Positions 35,485 to 43,830 of a stretch of 64,000 nt of DNA are shown piece after piece. Positions within the stretch are counted from its first letter, which is position 1. Every line of letters begins with the position of its first letter. This stretch comes from CAYXTW01 sp964452645 (GTDB lineage: Bacteria; Zixibacteria; MSB-5A5; GN15; PGXB01). Both the position numbers and the translations under genes were made by a program. Below the pieces are notes generated by a model that ran no database searches, was not told the DNA's origin, and saw nothing but the letters and a program-made list of their open reading frames with translations. The stretch is from positions 62,001 to 126,000 of the forward strand of contig CAYVMO010000003.1 of NCBI GenBank assembly GCA_964452645.1, given 5' to 3'.

Positions 35485-36237
35485 TTATATTTTTTCACCA
35501 TATAAAACCAGATGCCTCGTCATGCCTTTGATAGATGGTTCTTTACTCAGCCTTAAAACCAATCGGACTGTCCGTTCGAAAAGCTTATTGTTCCATTCAT
35601 AAGATCTCAGGATTTCATCCGGGAGAGACAGATAATCGGTCCATCCGCAGACAGCAAATATATCAATTACCCGAATACCTTCGGATTCGGAGATGTTTTT
35701 TACTTCATCGACACTTATCGCCGTGTAAAGCTCACCATCATCACGCACCGTAGCCTGCATCGATTCGGCCAGTGCCAGGCACTCGTCAGGTCTCTTGTAA
35801 AAACCGTTGAAAACATGTGACCATTTGTTTACTAAGAATATGGAGATTAAACCGCCTTTTTTTGTTACGCGTATTAATTCTTTCCTGGATTCAAAGGCAC
35901 CGTCCCAACATAAAACCAAATCGAAGTATTCATCGCGATAGGGGAGATGATTGATGTCGCACTCTATCAAATCCACTTTATGAAGAACGTTATTCTTCTT
36001 CATTTTTGCGCGGGCCGCCTCCAGCATCCCGGAAGATAAATCGCACAGGGTCACCTGAAAATCCAGCTCTGCAAGGCGCAAAGTAATCCTGCCGGTTCCC
36101 CCGGCGGCATCCAGGATTTTCGCATTTTTATTTTGAGGCAGATGCGGTTTCAGCAATTCCCAATCAACACAGTCATCGACCGCCCCACTAAAAGCCCTAT
36201 AGAAATTGTCATAGGTTTCGGCGTTCCGCATAAACAA
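35485..36237 (-). CDS. Class I SAM-dependent methyltransferase
   Basis: A 250-residue methyltransferase. Motif I is ILDAAGGTGRITLRLAE, followed by the acidic CDLSSGMLEAARAK and YFDLVLCWDGAFE as motifs II/III of the Methyltransf_11/25 type. The start is taken at a TTG (36237), 7 bases after AGGAAGG; an ATG two codons later is possible. It is followed by the radical SAM gene at a 38-base gap. Substrate unknown; ubiquinone-type and natural-product methyltransferases share this fold. Confidence 0.85.
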   Translation of the reverse strand: MFMRNAETYDNFYRAFSGAVDDCVDWELLKPHLPQNKNAKILDAAGGTGRITLRLAELDFQVTLCDLSSGMLEAARAKMKKNNVLHKVDLIECDINHLPYRDEYFDLVLCWDGAFESRKELIRVTKKGGLISIFLVNKWSHVFNGFYKRPDECLALAESMQATVRDDGELYTAISVDEVKNISESEGIRVIDIFAVCGWTDYLSLPDEILRSYEWNNKLFERTVRLVLRLSKEPSIKGMTRHLVLYGEKI

Positions 36238-36580
36238 CTGATTTCCTTCCTAAAAACCGGTGCACGAGGACTGACACCAACTACTCGTTCGTTTATATCC
36301 GATAATAGCGATTATGGCCATAAAAGGACTCCTTCCAAGAATGATATTGCTTCGAATTTTTTGGGATATAATATGGTGTAATTGAGCTTCAATCAAATGG
36401 TATTTAAGAGAATTTGCTGTTCAAAAATTGAACAGGCATAGTTTCGCCTTTCCGGCCTTTATCAATTCGATACATGGCATCGGCTTTGCGATAATACTTA
36501 ATCGAATATGAAAAAATTATAGGATTTTTAATTGGAAGTTATTATCTTAAGGTCTCTTATGGCCGCCAGGAAAGGAAATT
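36238..36580. other. Intergenic region between divergent genes
   Basis: About 340 bases. It carries a degenerate copy of the GGTG...CACCAAC element at about 36259-36280 and should contain promoters for both flanking genes, which I cannot place. No gene seen. Confidence 0.4.
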
Positions 36581-37438
36581 ATGATGAGTAAGAAGCTATT
36601 AAGTTTCATAGTTGTAGCATTGATTTGCATATTTGCCGTGTCGACGGCGTCGGCGCAGGCATATAACGGCCATGTTTTTATCGAGAACAAACAGGTGCAG
36701 CCGGGTGCATCGTTTATGATTCATGTTTATCTTTCCGGCAACGACCAGTCGATTACGTCGCTTCGGATTCCCATTAAATTCGATAATACTTATTTGACCT
36801 GCACATATGTCGATTTCGGCGGTTCGATTAAGAATAATGATATGGATGGTTATTACTCTATAAACGGCGGTGAGGTCGAAATCAGTTATATTCCGCCGGT
36901 GGTTAATCCGATGGCGACTTTTATGACCGATTCCGGCCTGGTGGCGACGCTTTATTTTACGGCCGAGGCCGACGCGCCGGATGGAATCATAGCGATCGAC
37001 TCGGTCTACGAGGATACCCAATTTGACCAGTTTGGGACGACATTTCATTTATGGCATCGTATCGAGGCGGCCGATGATACTGGTGGCCCGGCTCTGGTGC
37101 CGTCTTTCGCGGCCGGAAGTGTCGAGGTTCGTTCATCGACCGACGTCGGCGATGAGTCAGCCGAATTGGTTCCCAAGACATTCGAATTGGTGCAAAACTA
37201 TCCCAATCCTTTTAATCCGACCACGACCATTTCATTCACTCTGCCGGAGAAAACGAATGTCAGGCTTGATATATTCAATATTCTGGGTCAGACCGTCTCG
37301 ACCCTGATCAGCGGGCAATTACCGGCCGGGGAACATGAAGCGGTCTGGGATGCCGGCGATTCGCCGACCGGGGTATATTTTTACCGCCTGACGGCTGAGA
37401 AGGAGTCAATCACCAGAAAGATGCTGCTTTTGAAATAA
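36581..37438 (+). CDS. Exported cohesin-like domain protein with T9SS sorting domain
   Basis: A 285-residue secreted protein. Signal peptide with FIVVALICIFAVSTASA. Residues 28-190 look like a cohesin-type beta-sandwich: VQPGASFMIHVYLSGNDQSITSL, IPIKFDNTYLTCTYVDF, then VATLYFTAEADAPDG. The last 85 residues are a canonical T9SS type-A sorting domain (NYPNPFNPTTTISFTLPE ... FNILGQTV ... GVYFYRL ... RKMLLLK). Several proteins of the window end in dockerin-like repeats, so a role as receptor is possible but unproven. AGGAAAGGAAATT precedes the start; a terminator follows. Confidence 0.82.
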   Translation: MMSKKLLSFIVVALICIFAVSTASAQAYNGHVFIENKQVQPGASFMIHVYLSGNDQSITSLRIPIKFDNTYLTCTYVDFGGSIKNNDMDGYYSINGGEVEISYIPPVVNPMATFMTDSGLVATLYFTAEADAPDGIIAIDSVYEDTQFDQFGTTFHLWHRIEAADDTGGPALVPSFAAGSVEVRSSTDVGDESAELVPKTFELVQNYPNPFNPTTTISFTLPEKTNVRLDIFNILGQTVSTLISGQLPAGEHEAVWDAGDSPTGVYFYRLTAEKESITRKMLLLK

Positions 37439-37468
37439 AAAAAACCATCATTTCTGCCGATTAATAAT

Positions 37469-37505
37469 GAGGATAGCCTCGATTAAGGGGCATCCTCGTT
37501 TTTAT
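37469..37505 (+). terminator. Rho-independent terminator reaching the start of the kinase gene
   Basis: GAGGAT-a-GCC (37469-37478) pairs with GGC-ATCCTC (37489-37497), followed by GTTTTTATT. The kinase ATG comes only about 6 bases after the U-tract, so terminator and start region adjoin. Confidence 0.75.
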
Positions 37506-37510
37506 TGAAT

Positions 37511-39205
37511 ATGCAGCAAACGGCAAAAACAGAACAGATTCAGAAGATTAAGGATTATGAGATAATCTCGAAAATCGGGCAGGGCGGGATTGCCGAAATT
37601 TTCAAGGCCCGCCAGGTTTCACTTAACCGCGCGGTGGCCATCAAAGTCTTATTCCCCCAGCTTATGAATGACAGCGATATCGTCCGGCGCTTCGAGGCCG
37701 AATCGACCACAATCGGGCGCCTGAATCATCCCAATATCGTGCATGTCATCGACAAAGGCAAAGCGGGCGATCGGTATTTCTTTGTGATGGAATATGTCGA
37801 CGGGACCTCTTTTAAGGATATTATCTATTCCAATAAATATACTCCGCGGCAGAAGCTGGAAATAATTGTCATGGTCCTCAAGGGTCTGGGTTACGCGCAT
37901 AAAAACGGTGTAATTCACCGGGATATAAAACCGGCAAATATTCTGGTGGATAAGCAGGGGAATGCTCTTGTGGCCGATTTCGGAATCGCGCATCTGGTGA
38001 ATAAGACCGATCCCGAAATAACGAGCTCGGATTTAGTCATGGGGACGCTGGCATATATGTCGCCCGAGCAGAAAGCGTCGTCGGTCAATGTCGACGCCCG
38101 CTCCGATATTTATTCGATGGGCGTGATGATTTATGAGATTCTGACCGGAAACCGCCCCTCGGGTCATTTTAAGATGCCGTCGGAAATCGAACCGAAACTC
38201 CCGAAAAAATTCGATGATATTATCGGCAAATGCCTGGCGGCCGATCCGGATGACCGCTATCAGAAGGCGGTCGAACTGAAAGATGATATTCTGAACGTCA
38301 TCTCCCGCCGCGGAGACAATAATCAAGTCAAGAAGAACGGTTATCAGGGGGTCGAGTCGTTTATAGGTAAAAGCCAGTTTCTGGATATGCTGAAAGAGAC
38401 GCGCTACAGCACGACGATGCTGATGGAAAACAAAGAGACTCACGATCTTTTTGTGATTAAGAAAAACGGCCGGAGTGCGACGGGGATTAAAGAGGCGAAG
38501 CTGCTGACGAATCTCAAGCACAAGAATATTATCAACATTTTCGGGGCTGGCGGCGATGCCCGACGGTTGGTCGTGGTCATGGAGTATGTATCGGGCGGGT
38601 CGCTGGCGGAGCGGATGCTGCAGACGTATTCGTTTGATAAAGCGATGCATATAATTATGGGCGTGGCCGATGCCCTCGAATTCGCGCACAAGAACGGCAT
38701 CGTGCACGGGAACCTGCGCCCGTCAAATGTACTGCTGACCAATGAAGACGACGTCCGCGTGACCGATTTCGGTTTGCCGCCGCATTATAATCTCAAAGAG
38801 AAAAACTGGTATATCGCACCGGAGAAAAAAGTCAGCCGTCAGGGGGATATTTATGCGCTCGGTGTGATGCTGCATCAAATGTTATTCGGGCAGAATCCGA
38901 ACTATGACCGTTCCAGTAATCTTTTTATCGGCCAGACGAATATAAGGCTGCCGCGCCCGCTGGAAGAGATGTTGCGGAAACTCCTGGCGATAAGAGTCGC
39001 AAATCGATATCGATCGGTCGAGGAGTTTATCAATGACTGGGAGCAGTATCAAAAGAGCCTCAATGATTCCGAAAGGGAGCATGTTCTCCCGGCGCCGAAT
39101 GACGAAAAGAAGAACAGCAAAAAGTTGATTCTTGTTTCGTCGATTATTGCCCTTACGATCCTCGCGCTGATGACGGTTTATTTTTATACCGGTTTGTTCA
39201 GGTAG
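37511..39205 (+). CDS. Tandem Ser/Thr kinase-pseudokinase with C-terminal membrane anchor
   Basis: A 564-residue protein. The first domain (about 15-275) is a Hanks-type Ser/Thr kinase with all key residues: GQGGIAEIF loop, Lys45 (VAIKVLF), Glu64, HRDIKPAN with Asp138, and DFG with Asp156. The second domain (about 285-520) has the fold signatures KEAKLLTNLKHKNIINIFG and VTDFG. It lacks a glycine loop and has HGNLRPSN instead of HRDxKxxN, so it is a predicted pseudokinase. A single transmembrane helix (KLILVSSIIALTILALMTVYF) ends the protein, with almost nothing outside. Two start codons (TTG 37505, ATG 37511) are possible and neither has a strong ribosome site. Substrate unknown. Confidence 0.9.
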   Translation: MQQTAKTEQIQKIKDYEIISKIGQGGIAEIFKARQVSLNRAVAIKVLFPQLMNDSDIVRRFEAESTTIGRLNHPNIVHVIDKGKAGDRYFFVMEYVDGTSFKDIIYSNKYTPRQKLEIIVMVLKGLGYAHKNGVIHRDIKPANILVDKQGNALVADFGIAHLVNKTDPEITSSDLVMGTLAYMSPEQKASSVNVDARSDIYSMGVMIYEILTGNRPSGHFKMPSEIEPKLPKKFDDIIGKCLAADPDDRYQKAVELKDDILNVISRRGDNNQVKKNGYQGVESFIGKSQFLDMLKETRYSTTMLMENKETHDLFVIKKNGRSATGIKEAKLLTNLKHKNIINIFGAGGDARRLVVVMEYVSGGSLAERMLQTYSFDKAMHIIMGVADALEFAHKNGIVHGNLRPSNVLLTNEDDVRVTDFGLPPHYNLKEKNWYIAPEKKVSRQGDIYALGVMLHQMLFGQNPNYDRSSNLFIGQTNIRLPRPLEEMLRKLLAIRVANRYRSVEEFINDWEQYQKSLNDSEREHVLPAPNDEKKNSKKLILVSSIIALTILALMTVYFYTGLFR

Positions 39206-39556
39206 GCGGGAAGATTCAGCATGTCGCCTCCTGATTAACCTGATTATTAATATATATGATAAGATAGCCTATAAATCGCCGAATGTCAAAGAGAAAATTA
39301 GACTATATCCAGCCATAGAAATACTCGATATCAAACCGCCGTAACCGTCAAACGCTTACGGCGATGAACTGTTATCTCTCTGATCTGCCCGTGCTTTAAT
39401 CTAATACAAAAGCAAATCGTTAAGCATCCAACGGGACTGGAGATACTGCGGCTGACTGGCGGGCGTAAGATATACTACTAAAAGAGGCAGAATAAAAATT
39501 ATTAACGGAAAACGAGACATTGTACTTAACGGACGCAACGGTCATGCATAAATCGA
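39206..39556. other. Intergenic region
   Basis: About 350 bases between convergent genes. I see no supported gene, only a weak dyad (AGGCG...CGCCT) just after the kinase stop. Confidence 0.4.
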
Positions 39557-40213
39557 CTAATTTAGAGTCAGGCTGATAAGTTCCCATTCGTATTGGAGAT
39601 ATTCGGTTCCGCCGTCGGGAGTATAGTACGTTTCCCATTTAATAAAACCGGTATCCGGTAAAAGATAGTAATAGTCCTTATATATATCATTGCCGTCGTG
39701 GCGTATTATTTCGTAGCGAAAGGAGGAATATGTCCCCAGCTGTATCGTTATACTCGTATCGATATGAGTTACGACGGCGGTGTCCTCAAGATTGGCGCCG
39801 GTCGCAATTGTGTCGTTTACGGCAGCAGGATACTTAATCCATAGCCTTGACGGGGAAGGATTAGTCATGTAATTATAGATGAGCCTAACATCTCCCGTTG
39901 TTCCATTTTTGTATAAATCCAGATAATTTACCTGGGGCGGATCGCCGATAGAGATCGGTACAACGTACCATGTTTCATTAAGTACGGTCGTATCTTTTTC
40001 TACTTCAATCGCATATTGTGCCATTCCAACAGGAGAACCGCTGGAGTTGTATTCGGCCCTTATTCCAAACCAGCTGTTTAGATACTTTAATGGTATAATA
40101 TAATGTACAGGTGTATTTGTACCATTATTAGTGGGGGTGCTCTCATCATCATTGCCGCAACTGAAGGCAAATAGAATCAGGCAAGTGAACAGAAACGCAG
40201 ATAGCTTTTTCAT
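39557..40213 (-). CDS. Lipoprotein of unknown function
   Basis: A 218-residue protein. The start at 40213 is preceded by GGAGGTTTCT; an upstream in-frame ATG has no such site. The N-terminus is a lipoprotein signal with lipobox (LFAFSC) followed by an acidic, Asn/Thr-rich linker. The mature domain is beta-rich with many Tyr and Trp residues (YLNSWFGIRAEY, LDLYKNGTTGDVRLIYNY). I do not recognise the family. The gene stands alone. Confidence 0.8.
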   Translation of the reverse strand: MKKLSAFLFTCLILFAFSCGNDDESTPTNNGTNTPVHYIIPLKYLNSWFGIRAEYNSSGSPVGMAQYAIEVEKDTTVLNETWYVVPISIGDPPQVNYLDLYKNGTTGDVRLIYNYMTNPSPSRLWIKYPAAVNDTIATGANLEDTAVVTHIDTSITIQLGTYSSFRYEIIRHDGNDIYKDYYYLLPDTGFIKWETYYTPDGGTEYLQYEWELISLTLN

Positions 40214-40370
40214 AGAAACCTCCAAAGTCTTCAAATTTTCCGGTAATCTATATGATCAGGATTCGATTTTCAAGCAATTTCTCGATTGACCGCGAAAACA
40301 GGCTTATTCATTTCCGGTATCCGCAGTATTTTCCTATTTTTGGCCCGGGATTAAACTTCGGATTTTCATA

Positions 40371-41123
40371 TCACCGGGGTGACCATTCTTTGGATTTTAC
40401 GCTCAGCCAATCCCTGGATTTGACGGTTATTCTCAGATCAGATTCCAGAGGCAACAGATCCAGTTTGTATGTGAATCCTTTGGAATCAGCGTTTAAAATG
40501 ACTCGGCCTTTTTCAAGTGCCTGAGTTCCGGAGAAAATCCTGCCGGTAACGGCAGCGATATACCCGGAGAATTTCATTCTTACCACTAAGTCTCTAACGG
40601 CGGCGCCGTTCGCCCGAAAGTAATAAGTGGTAAAATAAAAGGCTTCGCCGCGACTTTCGGTAAGCTCGGTGGAATCGCCGAGATAGACAAGGCGCGGGCG
40701 CATTTCGTTTATGGTTTTTTCCAGCGTTTCCAGATGTCCGGCCAGTTTTTCAAGAGCATCCTCAGGGCTTAAATCGGGATATTTTTTCCGGGCGATTTCA
40801 GTCATTGGTTTCAAGGTTTGGTTCATCCGGTCATATTGACTTCTGATTTCCCAGATTAATGTGTAGAGTGAATCGTTAATTCTTGATAGTTGCTCATTTC
40901 GGTCGTAAATACCGGCGTAATCTATTTCACTTGACCTCGAAGTGTCGATCTGATCCATGTAACTGCCGAACAGAGCTCCCATGGTCAGCAAAATGATAAA
41001 TAATAATAAGACAAGGCGCCCACCGCCGATCCTTTCGTGCTTGAATGTGAAGATAAAAATATTATTTATAATCACCAGGATCCCGGTGATAAAGAGTAAA
41101 TTGATTGGCCAGTTAGCGTTCAT
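40371..41123 (-). CDS. Membrane protein with coiled-coil and beta domain, unknown function
   Basis: A 250-residue protein with two N-terminal transmembrane helices (about 7-27 and 36-55) separated by a short loop. A helical, probably coiled-coil stretch (about 75-145, RNEQLSRINDSLYTLIWEI) follows, then a C-terminal beta-rich domain (about 150-250). It is divergent from lpxH with a 134-base gap. No family recognised. Confidence 0.75.
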   Translation of the reverse strand: MNANWPINLLFITGILVIINNIFIFTFKHERIGGGRLVLLLFIILLTMGALFGSYMDQIDTSRSSEIDYAGIYDRNEQLSRINDSLYTLIWEIRSQYDRMNQTLKPMTEIARKKYPDLSPEDALEKLAGHLETLEKTINEMRPRLVYLGDSTELTESRGEAFYFTTYYFRANGAAVRDLVVRMKFSGYIAAVTGRIFSGTQALEKGRVILNADSKGFTYKLDLLPLESDLRITVKSRDWLSVKSKEWSPR

Positions 41124-41221
41124 ATCTCGATTTTACCCTTATATAAAGCTATGGCGGAAGATTCCGAGACGCAAGTTGTTTTTGACACCCGACTTACGAT
41201 TAATCCTGAAAATTCTCGGTC

Positions 41222-41249
41222 TTGCTTTTCTTTTTCGATTTATTATAAT
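41222..41249 (+). promoter_or_regulatory. Promoter of lpxH, placed for a leaderless mRNA
   Basis: TTGCTT (41222-41227), a 16-base spacer and a perfect TATAAT (41244-41249). Only 8 bases separate the -10 from the ATG at 41258, so transcription should begin at or within 2-3 bases of the start codon. No ribosome site is present. Confidence 0.7.
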
Positions 41250-41257
41250 CTTTTATT

Positions 41258-41974
41258 ATGGCGAATTATTTTTTTTCGGATGCTCATCTCGGTGAGCCTG
41301 ACAAAGAAAAGGAAGAGATAAAACTCCAAAAGATAAAATCATTTTTCGAGGTTGTCAGGAATGACGGCGAAAAGTTATTTATTCTCGGTGACCTGTTCGA
41401 TTTCTGGTTCGAATACAAACATGCCATCCCCAAAGAACATCTTAAAATCGTTTTTCAACTGGCCCAGATAGTCGAATCGGGGATGGAAGTGCATTATATC
41501 AGCGGTAATCATGATTTCTGGCTGGGTGATTTTTTAAGCCGCGAGGCGGGAATAAGAATTCATCGTGATTATTTCGAGACTACCGAACAGAGTAGAAAAT
41601 TGTTTTTGATACATGGTGACGGCTTGTCACCATCGGATAAAGGTTATCGCATTCTTAAGAGGATATTGAGGAATCGGCTGAATATATGGTTGTATCAGAA
41701 ACTTCCGCCGGACTGGGGCATTCCTCTGGCGAAGTCGGTGGCCGGGATGTCGCGAAGTCACACGTCGAATCGAACGCTGAAATTTATCAAAGATTACGAA
41801 AATTATGCGCGACAGAAAATAGGCGACGGTTATGACGCCGTTATCATCGGCCATCTTCATATGGCGGTTTTGAAAAAAATCGACAACGGAGTCTATTTAA
41901 ACACGGGTGATTTTATCGACAATTTCAGTTACGGACGAATGGAGAACGGCGAATTTACGCTGGAATATATTTAA
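41258..41974 (+). CDS. lpxH: UDP-2,3-diacylglucosamine diphosphatase
   Basis: LpxH hydrolyses UDP-2,3-diacylglucosamine to lipid X in lipid A synthesis. The 238-residue calcineurin-type phosphoesterase has the metal motifs SDAHLG, GDLFDFWFE, SGNHDFW, HGD and GHLH. LpxH family features are FDFWFEY and the helical insert region WLYQKLPPDWG. It is followed by panC after 14 bases. Together with lptF/lptG it implies an LPS outer membrane. Confidence 0.9.
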   Translation: MANYFFSDAHLGEPDKEKEEIKLQKIKSFFEVVRNDGEKLFILGDLFDFWFEYKHAIPKEHLKIVFQLAQIVESGMEVHYISGNHDFWLGDFLSREAGIRIHRDYFETTEQSRKLFLIHGDGLSPSDKGYRILKRILRNRLNIWLYQKLPPDWGIPLAKSVAGMSRSHTSNRTLKFIKDYENYARQKIGDGYDAVIIGHLHMAVLKKIDNGVYLNTGDFIDNFSYGRMENGEFTLEYI

Positions 41975-41988
41975 GAGTGTCAAATGTC

Positions 41989-42834
41989 ATGATAATCCGC
42001 TCTATTAGAAAAATGCAGTTACTTTCGAGGAAGCTTGCCGTCGAGGGGAAAAAAATCGGCCTGGTACCGACGATGGGCTTTTTGCATGAGGGTCATCTGT
42101 CGTTGATTAAGCGAGCGAAAAAATTTACCGATGTGGTTATCACTTCCATCTTCGTTAATCCGACCCAATTTGCGCCGCATGAAGATTTGGATAAATATCC
42201 GCGCGATGAAAAAGGAGATATAAAAAAAATCAGAAATGTCGGCGGTGAGATTGTTTTTATTCCGAAGGCCGAAGAAATCTATACGGAGGATTTTCAAACG
42301 TACATTTCGGTAGAGGAGATAACCAAAACGCTTGAAGGTAAGTTCCGTCCGACTCATTTTCGCGGGGTAACCACTATTGTCGCGAAACTTTTTAATATTG
42401 TGCGGCCGGATGTGGCCGTATTCGGATTGAAGGATTATCAACAGGCGATGGTTATCAAAAGAATGGTACAGGATCTCGATTATCCTGTGAAAATTATCAT
42501 TGCCCCGACCGTGCGCGAAAAAGATGGTCTGGCGATGTCGTCGCGGAATAAGTACTTCACGCGGGAACAGCGTAAGGAGGCGATTTGTTTGTATCGTGCC
42601 CTTAATAAAGCGAGGTCAATGGTGAAAAAGGACGGCATGGCCGGAACCAGAGTACTTCAAGAGGCGATGCGAAAAGAGATAAAGAAAATCGGCCCGACGG
42701 CGGAAATCGATTATATTGCCTTTACCGATTTTGAGACTCTTCGGCCGGTCGAAAAAGCCGTGAAAGATTGTATCTGCTCGCTGGCCGTGAGAGTATACGG
42801 CGTACGGTTGATTGATAATATGAAAATGGTGTGA
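41989..42834 (+). CDS. panC: Pantothenate synthetase
   Basis: Joins pantoate and beta-alanine in coenzyme A synthesis. 281 residues with the signatures VPTMGFLHEGHLSLI, VNPTQFAP, KDYQQ and MSSRNKY of the family. I chose the ATG at 41989, which gives the usual MIIRSI start, over a GTG 4 codons earlier; AAGAG lies 11 bases upstream. It probably shares a transcript with lpxH. Confidence 0.97.
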   Translation: MIIRSIRKMQLLSRKLAVEGKKIGLVPTMGFLHEGHLSLIKRAKKFTDVVITSIFVNPTQFAPHEDLDKYPRDEKGDIKKIRNVGGEIVFIPKAEEIYTEDFQTYISVEEITKTLEGKFRPTHFRGVTTIVAKLFNIVRPDVAVFGLKDYQQAMVIKRMVQDLDYPVKIIIAPTVREKDGLAMSSRNKYFTREQRKEAICLYRALNKARSMVKKDGMAGTRVLQEAMRKEIKKIGPTAEIDYIAFTDFETLRPVEKAVKDCICSLAVRVYGVRLIDNMKMV

Positions 42835-42910
42835 ATTGTTCCTCGTTCTTTCTTACAACGAAATTCGAATTGAACAGGATTATGTCAGCGGCGTCGATAA
42901 TTAAAAGCGG

Positions 42911-42938
42911 TTGACAATAAGACAGAATTGGTTATCTT
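42911..42938 (+). promoter_or_regulatory. Promoter of the four-gene membrane operon, placed for a leaderless mRNA
   Basis: TTGACA (42911-42916), a 16-base spacer, TATCTT (42933-42938). The GTG start at 42946 follows 7 bases later, at the distance where transcription would begin. No ribosome site precedes it. Confidence 0.6.
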
Positions 42939-42945
42939 TGTGCCC

Positions 42946-43824
42946 GTGAAAAAAAGGCAGATTGCAGGCATCATTAGAGTATCCCTTTTAACTTTATTAC
43001 TTATCGGGACAATTTCATTATCCGCATTTGCGCAGACGGCGGAAGATCCGATTTTCAGAATCAACCGCCTTACTGTTCTGGTGTTTATGATAATATTTTC
43101 ATCGGCGGTTTTACTTTACACCACCTGGGCGAGGAAGGGAAAAAAACTTTTTGTCCGGAAGATTCCGGGGATAGATGCGGTCGAGGAGGCGGTCGGCCGT
43201 GCGACTGAAATGGGTAAGCCGGTTTTGTTTATTCCCGGTATATCGGATATAGACGAAATCGAAACGATTGCCGGTCTCTCGATTCTGGGACGGGTGGCCA
43301 AAATCACGGCGCGATACGATACGCCTTTATCTGTACCGGTCAGGTATCCGATGATTCTTGCTGCCGGTCAGGAGGTTGTCGAGCAATCGTACATCGAAGT
43401 CGGCAAACATGATGCTTATAATTCTGAAATCGTAAAGTACGTCGCCGGTGAGCAGTTTGCTTTTACGGCGACGGTCAACGGCTGGATGATGCGCGAACGA
43501 CCGGCGGCAAATATTTATATGGGCGCTTTTTTTGCCGAATCACTGCTTCTGGCCGAAAGCGGTAATGCCTCGGGGGCGATTCAGATCGCCGGTACCGCCC
43601 GACCGGAGCAGTTGCCGTTTTTTATCGCGGCCTGCGATTATACTTTGATGGGCGAAGAATTGTACGCCGCGTCGAGTTATCTCAGCCGTGAACCGCTTTT
43701 ACTCGGCGGGATTAAAGGGCAGGATTTCGTAAAGGTAATTATTATCGTCGCTATTTTGCTCGGGGTCGTTTTGAGTTCGTTCGGTATCGGTTCGTGGTTT
43801 GTCGATTTATTCAGAGTGCCGTAG
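42946..43824 (+). CDS. Membrane protein of unknown function (DUF6754-like), operon gene 1
   Basis: A 292-residue protein. I start it at GTG 42946, which gives a signal/anchor (IIRVSLLTLLLIGTISLSAFA); further upstream starts lie within the promoter. A second helix (about 41-60) is followed by a soluble domain of about 190 residues (GKPVLFIPGISDIDEIETIA, GAFFAESLLLAESGNASGAIQIAGT) and a C-terminal helix (VKVIIIVAILLGVVLSSFGI). The soluble domain resembles DUF6754 from memory. No catalytic motif is evident. Next gene begins 6 bases after its stop. Confidence 0.82.
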   Translation: MKKRQIAGIIRVSLLTLLLIGTISLSAFAQTAEDPIFRINRLTVLVFMIIFSSAVLLYTTWARKGKKLFVRKIPGIDAVEEAVGRATEMGKPVLFIPGISDIDEIETIAGLSILGRVAKITARYDTPLSVPVRYPMILAAGQEVVEQSYIEVGKHDAYNSEIVKYVAGEQFAFTATVNGWMMRERPAANIYMGAFFAESLLLAESGNASGAIQIAGTARPEQLPFFIAACDYTLMGEELYAASSYLSREPLLLGGIKGQDFVKVIIIVAILLGVVLSSFGIGSWFVDLFRVP

Positions 43825-43830
43825 AGTATA

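Noticed and set aside
40252..40524. Plus-strand frame opposite the membrane coiled-coil gene
   Set aside because: Most of it is antisense to the better supported minus-strand gene and it has no ribosome site.
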